Shown piece by piece: positions 49,184 to 56,569 of a stretch of 64,000 nucleotides of DNA. The translations under genes and the position numbers were made by a program. Origin of the DNA: Clostridia bacterium (lineage in GTDB: Bacteria > Bacillota > Clostridia > Oscillospirales > CAG-272); assembly GCA_017467105.1 (NCBI GenBank), contig JAFTSU010000027.1, forward strand, positions 1 to 64,000, given 5' to 3'. How positions within the stretch are numbered: position 1 is the stretch's first letter; every line of letters starts with the position of its first letter. The notes beneath the pieces are model-generated. The model did not search any database and had not been told where the DNA came from. It saw only the letters and a list, made by a program, of their open reading frames with translations.

Positions 49184-51126
49184 CAGCGTATACGCTCTCC
49201 GTTTCTCACGGACGGATCGATAAACAGAACCTTAACGTCCTCCTCGCCCGATGCGAGTATCATACCGAAGCTGTCAACTCCGCAAAGCTTAGCCGGCTTT
49301 AGATTGGTTACAAGCGCCACCTTCTTACCGACCAGCTGATCGGGTGTATAGTATTTAGCTATTCCGGACACGACCTGACGCTTCTCATAACCCAGATCAA
49401 CCTGAAGCTTAAGAAGCTTCTTTGCCTTAGGTACGGGCTCGCAGGCGATGACCTCAGCCACGCGAAGCTCTACTGCCGCAAAGGCATCTATACCAATCTC
49501 CGCCTCGTGCTCAGGCTCCTCCATAGGCTTCTGTGCTTCGAGAGCGCGCTCAGCCTCCGCTCTCGCTTTCTCCATATCCTCGAGGAACTTCTTCTCATCA
49601 ATTCTGGCAAAGAGAGTAAACGCCTCGCCAAGAGGCTTATCTGATTCGAGTCCGCCAAATGCCACGGTTGAGTAATCGCGCTTATCCGTTCCGAGCTGAT
49701 TGAAGATATTCTTCGCGGTGGTGGGAATATAGGGTGTGAGAAGCACGGCTGCCACTCTGATGGTTTCAAGGAGATTATAAATAACGGTGGCAAGTCGGGG
49801 CTTGTCCTCCTCGTTTTTGGCAAGTATCCAGGGGGTCGTCTCGTCGATATACTTGTTTGCGCGGCGGAGCATAGTGAATATCTCGTCGAGAGAATCCGCT
49901 ACGTGATACTCGCTCATAAGTCTGACAGACTCCTCGGTTGCGCGCTTTACTGCCTCGCGCAGCTCGTCGTCAAGAGGAGCGGGAGCGATAGGCGCAGGCA
50001 CTACACCGCCAAAGTATTTCTTCGTCATAGCGTGAGTACGGCTGACAAGATTGCCGAGGTTATTGGCAAGATCGTTATTGTATCTTGTAATAACGCTCTC
50101 GTAGGTTATGGAGCCGTCAGAGCCGTATGGCATCTCGGAAAGCGCGTAATAACGTACCGCGTCTACGCCGAAGGTCTCAGCAAGCTCGTCCGCGAACACA
50201 ACGTTGCCCTTGGATTTGGACATCTTATCGTTACCGAAGTTGAACCAGGGATGACCGAACACCTTCTTCGGCAAAGGAAGGTCCAGCGCCATAAGGAATA
50301 TGGGCCAATAGATCGTATGGAACCGAAGTATATCCTTACCTATGATATGAACGTCAGCAGGCCAATATTTACGGAACTTTTCGCTCTGCTCCTCATAGGA
50401 TTTATCGGGATCGTAGCCGAGAGCGGTGATATAGTTGGTGAGCGCGTCGAGCCATACGTAAACCACGTGCTTCGGGTCGAACTCTACGGGAATACCCCAT
50501 TTGAACGAGGTACGCGATACGCAAAGATCCTGAAGTCCTGCCTTAAGGAAGTTGTTTACCATTTCCTTTTTGCGACTTTCAGGCTCTATGAACTCAGGAT
50601 GCTCCTCTATATGCTTGATAAGGCGATCGGCGTATTTGGACATTCTGAAGAAGTACGCCTCCTCACGCGCCTGGGAGACCTCTCTGCCACAGTCGGGGCA
50701 CTTGCCGTCAGCAGCCTGTGTCGCTGTGAAGAACGACTCGCAGGGGGTGCAGTACCATCCCTCGTAGAAGCCCTTGTATATATCGCCCTTATCGTAGAAT
50801 TTCTTGAATATTTTCTTAACGGCATCTGTATGATAGCCGTCGGTGGTGCGTATAAAATGATCGTATGAGGTGCCCATAAGGTCCCATATTCTCTTGATCT
50901 CCCCTGCCACACCGTCTACGTACGCCTGCGGAGTGATTCCTGCCTCGTTCGCAAGATTCTCTATCTTCTGACCGTGCTCGTCAGTACCCGTGCAGAAGAA
51001 AACGTCCTTGCCCATGCTGCGCTGGAAGCGAGCGAATGCGTCGGACATAATGATCTCGTAGGTATTGCCGAAATGAGGCTTACGGGATGCGTAGGCTATT
51101 GCTGTGGTGAGATAAAACTTTTCCAT
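49183..51126 (-). CDS. metG: Methionyl-tRNA synthetase
   Basis: Charges tRNA(Met). 647 residues. The class I HIGH box appears as KPHFGNTYE and KMSKS as DKMSKSKGNV; a CTPCESFF...CPDCGRE zinc knuckle lies between. The C-terminal 110 residues (AFAAVELRVAEVIACEPVPKAKKLLKLQ-type, in short VELRVAEVI and GVDSFGMILA) form the EMAP/Arc1-like tRNA-binding domain. AAGGAG precedes the ATG. The leader is short and has one hairpin (TGCGAG/CTCGCA), no T-box. First gene of metG-tatD and perhaps the MBL and radical SAM genes. Confidence 0.97.
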   Translation of the reverse strand: MEKFYLTTAIAYASRKPHFGNTYEIIMSDAFARFQRSMGKDVFFCTGTDEHGQKIENLANEAGITPQAYVDGVAGEIKRIWDLMGTSYDHFIRTTDGYHTDAVKKIFKKFYDKGDIYKGFYEGWYCTPCESFFTATQAADGKCPDCGREVSQAREEAYFFRMSKYADRLIKHIEEHPEFIEPESRKKEMVNNFLKAGLQDLCVSRTSFKWGIPVEFDPKHVVYVWLDALTNYITALGYDPDKSYEEQSEKFRKYWPADVHIIGKDILRFHTIYWPIFLMALDLPLPKKVFGHPWFNFGNDKMSKSKGNVVFADELAETFGVDAVRYYALSEMPYGSDGSITYESVITRYNNDLANNLGNLVSRTHAMTKKYFGGVVPAPIAPAPLDDELREAVKRATEESVRLMSEYHVADSLDEIFTMLRRANKYIDETTPWILAKNEEDKPRLATVIYNLLETIRVAAVLLTPYIPTTAKNIFNQLGTDKRDYSTVAFGGLESDKPLGEAFTLFARIDEKKFLEDMEKARAEAERALEAQKPMEEPEHEAEIGIDAFAAVELRVAEVIACEPVPKAKKLLKLQVDLGYEKRQVVSGIAKYYTPDQLVGKKVALVTNLKPAKLCGVDSFGMILASGEEDVKVLFIDPSVRNGERIR

Positions 51127-51183
51127 ATCTTTTCTCCTTAATTTCTGCGAGCTAATGGAACTCGCATAATTCGCTATTAAATT

Positions 51184-51212
51184 ATTTTAGCACATTCGCG
51201 TTCAAAATACAA
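51184..51212 (-). promoter_or_regulatory. Promoter for metG-tatD
   Basis: Minus strand TTGTAT (51207-51212), 17-base spacer, TAAAAT (51184-51189), extended by TGTGC. Confidence 0.75.
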
Positions 51213-51237
51213 GAGATTTTCAGATAATTTTAATCTT

Positions 51238-51291
51238 AAAAAAACGAAGGGAGCAAGTCGCAAGCATTACGTCCTGTATCACTCCCTTTTG
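51238..51291 (-). terminator. Terminator of the decayed gene upstream of metG
   Basis: Minus strand AAGGGAG near 51290 pairs with CTCCCTT near 51247, followed by CGTTTTTTT. The loop is long and may hold a second small stem. Confidence 0.6.
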
Positions 51292-51339
51292 ATGATTGAT
51301 TCAATTTGCGCGTCAGCCTACGAAGCTGATAGCTGTACC

Positions 51340-51680
51340 GTATTACTTCTCGCTATTCTCCGCCAGAAGCTCAAGCGGAGTTTTCTTGACAGTGTAAGGC
51401 TGCTCACTCATAGCAAGAAGAAATCTGTAATGAGGCCAGCTCCGGATTGTTGATACCCTTAAATAAGCTTTTCGCAGCCAAACGCGGTTTTGGGAATGCA
51501 GCCTTCGCGGAGTTGTATCCGGGCATAGCCTTCATAAAACCATTTGAATTTTGAAATCCCCAACCGCCAAAGAAGCCGTCATATACCGGATTACCGTCCG
51601 AATCAACGTTATCAGACGACTTTCCAAACAGACCCGCCTCATTTACATAAAGATTCATCCAGTTGACGTTTATATCGTTC
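51340..51680 (-). pseudogene. Decayed gene, C-terminal remnant with a frameshift
   Basis: An open frame from 51715 to 51404 encodes protein-like text (DSDGNPVYDGFFGGWGF, FPKPRLAAKSLFKG) but stops at NNPEL plus a few residues. A second frame then continues protein-like as YRFLLAMSEQPYTVKKTPLE to a TAA near 51344. The simplest reading is one gene end broken by a frameshift near 51430. No ribosome site precedes any start, and the promoter's -35 and -10 lie inside the frame start, so the 5' part was lost. I cannot name the parent gene. The flanks of this 705-bp gap hold the two promoters listed. Confidence 0.45.
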
Positions 51681-51686
51681 AAGCTT

Positions 51687-51715
51687 ATAATAATTGAGCG
51701 CGCGTATGATGTCAA
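51687..51715 (-). promoter_or_regulatory. Consensus promoter reading into the decayed gene
   Basis: Minus strand TTGACA (51710-51715), 17-base spacer, TATTAT (51687-51692). The transcript would end at the terminator near 51240, giving an RNA of about 430 bases. Confidence 0.65.
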
Positions 51716-51768
51716 GATAGTTTAAACAAACTTTTCCGTTCGGTATAATGGAAGTTTTTCTATATCGG

Positions 51769-51797
51769 TTGACAAATATTTAAAATAGTGATATAAT
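51769..51797 (+). promoter_or_regulatory. Promoter for the holB operon
   Basis: TTGACA (51769-51774), 17-base spacer, TATAAT (51792-51797). Confidence 0.8.
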
Positions 51798-51831
51798 TTA
51801 AAGTGGAATTTTATTGAAAGGCGGCAGGAGC

Positions 51832-52863
51832 ATGAGAGAATATTTTCCTAAGGTGCTTGGAAACTCCGATACGCGCAAGAGGATCGGCTCTGCGATAGAC
51901 GGCGGTTATATGCCTCACGCCTTTCTGATAACCGGTCCCTCCGGCTCGGGAAAGCGGACATTGGCAAAGGAGATCGCTGCTGCCCTGAACTGCGAAAAAA
52001 GAAGCGGAGAGGGTCCTCTTCCCTGCGGAACGTGCAATAACTGTCGCAGAATATGGGAGAATAATTTCACCGATCTTAAGATACTCGAAAAGCCGAAGGA
52101 CAGAGCAACTCTCGGAGTTGAGCCCGTTAAGCTGATGAGAGAGGATATGTTTCTCTCGGCAACTGAATCGGACTACAAGGTCTACGTTATCTGCGATGCG
52201 GAGGCTATGACGCCCGAGGCACAGAACGCGCTGCTTAAGGTCCTTGAGGAGCCGCCGCCAAACGTAGTGATACTCCTTCTCGCAACCGAGGCAGACAAAA
52301 TGCTGACAACTATACGCAGCAGAGCCCAGACTGTAGCAATGCGCAGATTCTCCTACGAGGAGCTTATCAAGAATCTCCTTTCGCGGAGCGCTGACGCCCG
52401 AGAGATGCAAAGGAGCGACGCCGATAGGCTGAAGGCAATCGTTATGAGCGCTGACGGCAGACTGGGACTTGCCGAAAGACTCCTAAATAAAAAGCAATCT
52501 GAGGATCTGAAGGCTGAACGTGATGACGTACTGCGCTTGCTCAGTGCGGCCAGAAAGGGTGCAAGCTACGCTGACGTTTACGCAGCAATAAGCGCTCTGC
52601 CACAAAAGAGAAACGAGCTTGGAGAAATGCTTGAGCTATCCGTTACGGCTGTACGCGATATGATAGCCGTAAGGTGTGGCGGCAGAGTGAGGACTGTTTT
52701 CTTCACCTCCTTTGAGGAATGCGAGGGGATAGGCGAGGACATTGGGATCAACCGTCTGTTTGAGATATTTGACGCTCTGCTTGAGGCTCGTGAATACTGC
52801 GCGAGAAACGCAAACGTCGCTAACGTTCTATCCGCACTCGCTGCAAAGCTGTATTCTGCGTGA
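51832..52863 (+). CDS. holB: DNA polymerase III subunit delta'
   Basis: Part of the clamp loader. AAA+ core with P-loop GPSGSGKRTLA, zinc-binding CGTCNNCRR, and Walker-B-type YVICDAEAMTPEAQNALLKVLEEPP, the box shared by DnaX and HolB. The Met at 51832 has GGAG four bases before it; the open frame to 51814 would use TTG. 343 residues. First gene of the set holB-ricT-ferredoxin-trmN6-rsmI, which matches the Bacillus holB-yaaT-yabA-yabB-yabC order with changes. Confidence 0.93.
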   Translation: MREYFPKVLGNSDTRKRIGSAIDGGYMPHAFLITGPSGSGKRTLAKEIAAALNCEKRSGEGPLPCGTCNNCRRIWENNFTDLKILEKPKDRATLGVEPVKLMREDMFLSATESDYKVYVICDAEAMTPEAQNALLKVLEEPPPNVVILLLATEADKMLTTIRSRAQTVAMRRFSYEELIKNLLSRSADAREMQRSDADRLKAIVMSADGRLGLAERLLNKKQSEDLKAERDDVLRLLSAARKGASYADVYAAISALPQKRNELGEMLELSVTAVRDMIAVRCGGRVRTVFFTSFEECEGIGEDIGINRLFEIFDALLEAREYCARNANVANVLSALAAKLYSA

Positions 52864-52940
52864 GAAGGAACAAGGGATAAATCAGCAAAAAGATTAATTC
52901 GGGCGGAAACGCAAAAACCGTCGGAAAGGGATATAAATAC

Positions 52941-53846
52941 ATGGCAGAAAATACAAATCAAGTTGAAGCTGCTGCAAGTGAAAAGACAACAGTTGTTGGC
53001 GTCAGCTTCAGAGAGGCGGGCAAGGTGTACTACTTTGACCCGTTGGATAAGAGCTACTCCGTTGGAGAAAACGTAATAGTCGAGACCGCGAGGGGCGTGG
53101 AGTTCGGAACGGTCAAGCTTGGTAACAAGGAGGTTGACAGCTCCGAGATAGTATCTCCTCTTAAGCCTATTATGCGCAAGGCAACAGCCGAGGACGTAGC
53201 GAAAAACGACAAAAACAGAAGTGCCGAGGAAGAGGCTGCGGTTATCTGCAAAAAGAAGATCGAGTCTCACGGACTTGCAATGAATCTCACCGGTGTTGAA
53301 TACACCTTCGATAATTCGAAGCTTATATTCTACTTCACCTGTGAGTCAAGAGTTGACTTCAGAGAGCTGGTCAAGGATCTGGCGTCTACCTTCCGTACCA
53401 GAATAGAGCTTCGTCAGATCGGTATCAGAGACGAGGCTAAAATGCTTGGCGGACTTGGTATTTGCGGAAGAAAGTTCTGCTGCGCAAGCTTCCTCTCCGA
53501 CTTCGTTCAGGTATCTATAAAGATGGCGAAGGAGCAGAACTTCTCGCTGAACTCCGCAAAGGTCTCAGGCGCGTGCGGCAGACTTATGTGCTGTCTTAGA
53601 TACGAGCATGAAACCTACGAGGAAGCGCTGAAGCGCACACCTCCGACGGGGTCAGTGGTGGAGACAAAGGACGGTCAAGGCACTGTTGTGGAAACTATGC
53701 CGCTGGCTGAGATGATAAAGGTAAAGCTTACTGACAAGGATAAGGAGATCATTAAGCCTTTCGCAGTCTCCGACGTAAGAGTTATATCAAGAAAGCGTGT
53801 CCACGAGCAGAAGGAGATCGAAGAGGTCATTCCCGAGGATAATTGA
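52941..53846 (+). CDS. ricT: PSP1-domain regulatory protein RicT (YaaT)
   Basis: In Bacillus RicT acts with RicA and RicF, binding [4Fe-4S] clusters, to steer RNase Y processing and sporulation/competence. The PSP1 core is plain (VETARGVEFGTVKLG, VDFRELVKDLASTFRTRIEL) and the conserved Cys set is seen in CGRKFCCASFL and CGRLMCCLRYE. 301 residues. It sits 77 bp after holB, as in most Firmicutes. Confidence 0.95.
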   Translation: MAENTNQVEAAASEKTTVVGVSFREAGKVYYFDPLDKSYSVGENVIVETARGVEFGTVKLGNKEVDSSEIVSPLKPIMRKATAEDVAKNDKNRSAEEEAAVICKKKIESHGLAMNLTGVEYTFDNSKLIFYFTCESRVDFRELVKDLASTFRTRIELRQIGIRDEAKMLGGLGICGRKFCCASFLSDFVQVSIKMAKEQNFSLNSAKVSGACGRLMCCLRYEHETYEEALKRTPPTGSVVETKDGQGTVVETMPLAEMIKVKLTDKDKEIIKPFAVSDVRVISRKRVHEQKEIEEVIPEDN

Positions 53847-53908
53847 TCACTCTCGTGACCCCATTATCTACGTTTACAATACTTTTTTCATTTTTTTCAC
53901 AAATTGTC

Positions 53909-53936
53909 TTGATTTTTGCAATTATTATGCTAAAAT
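53909..53936 (+). promoter_or_regulatory. Promoter for the ferredoxin gene
   Basis: TTGATT (53909-53914), 16-base spacer, TAAAAT (53931-53936), with ATGC before the -10. Confidence 0.6.
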
Positions 53937-53971
53937 ATTATTAGCACAAAAATTAAATGGAGGATACACAA

Positions 53972-54142
53972 ATGGCATACAAGATTTCCGATGAGTGCAT
54001 CAGCTGCGGCGCTTGCGCAGACGGTTGCCCCACTTCTTGCATTTCCGAGGGTGATGGAAAGTACGTTATCAATGCTGACGAGTGCATCAGCTGCGGCAAC
54101 TGTGCAGACGCTTGCCCCGTAGGAGCACCTGCTGAGGAATAA
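53972..54142 (+). CDS. 2[4Fe-4S] ferredoxin, clostridial type
   Basis: 56 residues with two CxxCxxCxxxCP clusters: CISCGACADGCP and CISCGNCADACP. Low-potential electron carrier of anaerobes, likely partner for FTR, PreA-PreT-type and other FeS enzymes. I use Met at 53972 (MAYKISDE) behind GGAGG, not the ATG at 53957. It has its own promoter and a hairpin after it, so it is a single gene inserted within the holB-rsmI synteny block. Confidence 0.97.
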   Translation: MAYKISDECISCGACADGCPTSCISEGDGKYVINADECISCGNCADACPVGAPAEE

Positions 54143-54160
54143 TTCCCTCGCAAACATAGA

Positions 54161-54199
54161 ATTTTAGGAGTGTGTGAGATTTCGCGCACTCCTAAAATT
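54161..54199 (+). terminator. Terminator after the ferredoxin gene
   Basis: ATTTTAGGAGTGTG pairs with CGCACTCCTAAAAT (one G-U). The T tract is short (ATTTACT), but the stem is strong. Confidence 0.75.
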
Positions 54200-54260
54200 T
54201 ACTAAAAAAGCAGAGACAAGAGGCGTAAAGGCGTTGTTCTCTGACACGTATAGGATATAT

Positions 54261-55004
54261 ATGGAAACTGTAACTACCGTAAACGATGATCTCAGACTGA
54301 TACAGCGCAGCGAGGGACTGACCTTTGGCACCGATGCGCTTCTGCTGGCGGGATATATCGATTCAAAATATAAGCACGCATTAGAGCTTGGCGCCGGGAG
54401 TGGTATAATTTCTCTCCTCACTCTGTCCAGAGATAAGTCGGAGCGTGTAACGGCGCTTGAAATACAAAATGAATACGCCGAGCTTTGCGAAAGAAATGCT
54501 GAGCTCAACGGCTTTGTTGGCAGGCTTACAGCCGTTTGCGAAGACGTAAGGGGCTACAGATACTCCTCTGACGAGCTGTACGATGCCGTATTTACAAATC
54601 CTCCGTATATGCGTACGGACAGCGGAAGACGATGCGACGCGGACGAGAAGAATATCGCAAGACACGAGGTTAATGGCGATATTCGTGATTTCTGTCTGTG
54701 CGCTATGAGAAATCTGAAATTCGGCGGCGATTTCTACGCGGTCTACAGACCGGACAGGCTTATTGATCTCGTATGCGCAATGAGAGAGGCAAGGCTTGAG
54801 GCTAAAAGAATAACCTTCGTTCACGCGGACGAGGGGTCTGAGTCCTCTATGGTGCTGGTCAAGGCAAGATACGGGGGCAAGAGCGGCGCTTATCTCACAC
54901 CACCGCTCATAATATATAAGGATAATTCTCACCGTGAGTATACCGATGAGATGAACTACATAATGGAAAACGGCCTCTTCCCTGCCGTATATTCAAAAAG
55001 ATAA
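54261..55004 (+). CDS. tRNA1(Val) (adenine(37)-N6)-methyltransferase-like protein (TrmN6/YabB)
   Basis: SAM-dependent N6-adenine methyltransferase. Motif I is ALELGAGSGIISLL, with the acid of TALEIQNEYAELC; the catalytic NPPY appears as VFTNPPYM. Front box QRSEGLTFGTDALLLAGYI is typical of YabB/YfiC. I take Met at 54261 with AGGA before it (247 residues); the frame opens earlier at 54174, but that lies within the ferredoxin terminator. Located before rsmI as in Bacillus. Confidence 0.92.
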   Translation: METVTTVNDDLRLIQRSEGLTFGTDALLLAGYIDSKYKHALELGAGSGIISLLTLSRDKSERVTALEIQNEYAELCERNAELNGFVGRLTAVCEDVRGYRYSSDELYDAVFTNPPYMRTDSGRRCDADEKNIARHEVNGDIRDFCLCAMRNLKFGGDFYAVYRPDRLIDLVCAMREARLEAKRITFVHADEGSESSMVLVKARYGGKSGAYLTPPLIIYKDNSHREYTDEMNYIMENGLFPAVYSKR

Positions 55005-55084
55005 GCGCAGACGCGCAATTACACCGTAGGAAATAAATCTACAAAAACAGTCACTCGCCAAAGCGGCGGTGGATAGGACGTATT

Positions 55085-55945
55085 ATGGAAGAAAAAAACA
55101 AAATTCAGCCGTCGACCCTATATCTCGTCGGTACCCCAATAGGAAATCTGTCGGATATATCGGAGCGTGCTGTCAAGGTGCTATCCGAGGTTGACTTTAT
55201 CGCTGCTGAGGATACACGAAACTCGATGAAGCTGCTCTCTGCGCTGAATATACGCGCAGAGCTCGTCAGCTACCACGATCATAACAGAAAAGCCAGCGGA
55301 GAGAGGATACTTGAAAGGCTGCAGAACGGCGAATCCTGCGCTCTGATAACCGACGCGGGAATGCCCGCTATAAGCGATCCGGGAGAAGATATCGTCAGAT
55401 CCTGCGCCGATGCGGGAATAACCGTTACCGTCGTTCCCGGCGCGTGCGCCGCAATATCCGCGTTAGCGCTTTCCGGACTTAATACAAGAAGATTTGTGTT
55501 TGAGGGATTTCTCTCGCCAATAAAGAATGAAAGGCGAGAGAGACTCACCGCTCTTATAACTGAGAGCAGGACGTCCATTTTCTACGAGGCTCCTCACAAG
55601 CTAAGATCAACGCTCTCTGATATGGCGGATATATTTGGTCAAGACAGAAAAATATCGCTGTGCCGGGAGCTGACCAAGCTGAATGAGGAGATATGCCGTA
55701 CAACACTCGGAGAGGCTGTGAAAATATACGCGGAAAAGGAGCCGAGAGGCGAATACGTGCTGGTGGTTGACGGCTTTGACGGTATTGTCAGAGATAAGGA
55801 TACCGAGGAGCTTCTTTTGCTTACACCCGAGGAGCATATAGGAAGATACGTAGCCGAGGGAATGCCCAGAATGGACGCGATAAAAAAGGCTGCGAGAGAC
55901 AGAGGTATGACAAAATCGGAGCTATATAAGCTCGTTAACAATTAA
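55085..55945 (+). CDS. rsmI: 16S rRNA 2'-O-ribose C1402 methyltransferase RsmI
   Basis: Tetrapyrrole-methylase-fold enzyme that methylates C1402 of 16S rRNA. LYLVGTPIGNLSDISERAV, FIAAEDTRNSMKLL, SYHDHN, ALITDAGMPAISDPGE and FEGFLSPIKNERRERL are signature boxes. The C-terminal HTH-like extension ends DAIKKAARDRGMTKSELYKLV. 286 residues, GGACG upstream. Last gene of the block. Confidence 0.96.
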   Translation: MEEKNKIQPSTLYLVGTPIGNLSDISERAVKVLSEVDFIAAEDTRNSMKLLSALNIRAELVSYHDHNRKASGERILERLQNGESCALITDAGMPAISDPGEDIVRSCADAGITVTVVPGACAAISALALSGLNTRRFVFEGFLSPIKNERRERLTALITESRTSIFYEAPHKLRSTLSDMADIFGQDRKISLCRELTKLNEEICRTTLGEAVKIYAEKEPRGEYVLVVDGFDGIVRDKDTEELLLLTPEEHIGRYVAEGMPRMDAIKKAARDRGMTKSELYKLVNN

Positions 55946-56010
55946 TGTATGCGGATGAGTATTTAATTGATAAGATGCTAACTCAGTCCCAATATTAATT
56001 AAGGAGAAAA

Positions 56011-56124
56011 ATGGATACTGTAAAAATAGACAAGAAAAGCACTAAAATGATCTCTCACGCCGGTCTCGCAGGTCTCTAGGCGATAAATTCAATCGCAGGA
56101 TACGTTGCGGCGGGAAACCGTTAA
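56011..56124 (+). pseudogene. Broken 5' remnant of a glycerophosphodiester phosphodiesterase gene
   Basis: AAGGAG and an ATG are followed by MDTVKIDKKSTKMISHAGLAGL, then TAG at 56077-56079, then AINSIAGYVAAGNR and TAA at 56122-56124 in the same frame. This is the known GDPD start of clostridial proteins (KMISHRGLSGLE-ENT-AAF-AAGNRSY) with the catalytic Arg of HRG changed to Ala, a stop in place of the metal-binding Glu position and loss of everything after AAGNR. A terminator follows directly. So only a 38-codon stub remains. Confidence 0.7.
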
Positions 56125-56145
56125 AATTGATTAAGACATTATAAG

Positions 56146-56187
56146 AGCACTTATGATTACGGGCCGTTTTTCATAAGTGCTTTTTTC
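56146..56187 (+). terminator. Terminator behind the GDPD remnant
   Basis: AGCACTTATGA, 14-base loop, TCATAAGTGCT, then TTTTTCG. Confidence 0.9.
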
Positions 56188-56501
56188 GTTGCTTGTGACA
56201 TTTTTACCTCATATTATTGAAATTACGCATTACGCCATAAACCGAAGCCCCGGCTTCATTATTTCCAATTAATCTAGACTTAGGAGTTAAAGCGCCTTTT
56301 CACTACAAGAGTAATTAATAAACGTAATTCAACTTAAGGCGCAAACCAATTTTTGCCGGCTTCTGCAATTCATTATACGCAGTGCCTACAGTATTAGGCT
56401 ACGCTTCTCTGCAGATAATGCCAATACCGCAGGTTATCCGATCCAGTATGACGGTATTTTTAAAAAAAAGACTATTTTACACCTAATTGTGCATTTTTCC
56501 A
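56188..56501. other. Intergenic stretch, no assignable gene
   Basis: It has one GAAGCC/GGCTTC palindrome near 56264. The frame of the next gene stays open from about 56342 and reads protein-like near 56385-56460 (YSIRLRFSADNANTAGYPIQ), which may be a decayed coding fragment or chance. The promoter at 56502 shows that this part is not translated with the next gene. Confidence 0.4.
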
Positions 56502-56530
56502 TTGACATCGTATTACATACTCCTTATAAT
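56502..56530 (+). promoter_or_regulatory. Perfect-consensus promoter for the large (alpha/alpha)-type enzyme gene
   Basis: TTGACA (56502-56507), 17-base spacer, TATAAT (56525-56530). It sets the start at 56570. Confidence 0.85.
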
Positions 56531-56569
56531 AAAATTAACAGACCTATCTATAATGAAAGGGGATTCAAA

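Noticed and set aside
51127..51240. T-box leader in front of metG
   Set aside because: Leader is only about 50 bases with one small hairpin; no specifier loop or AGGGTGGNACCGCG-like box.
56342..56569. N-terminal extension of the (alpha/alpha)-barrel protein
   Set aside because: A perfect promoter (56502-56530) and the ribosome site before 56570 lie inside it, so it is not translated from this promoter.
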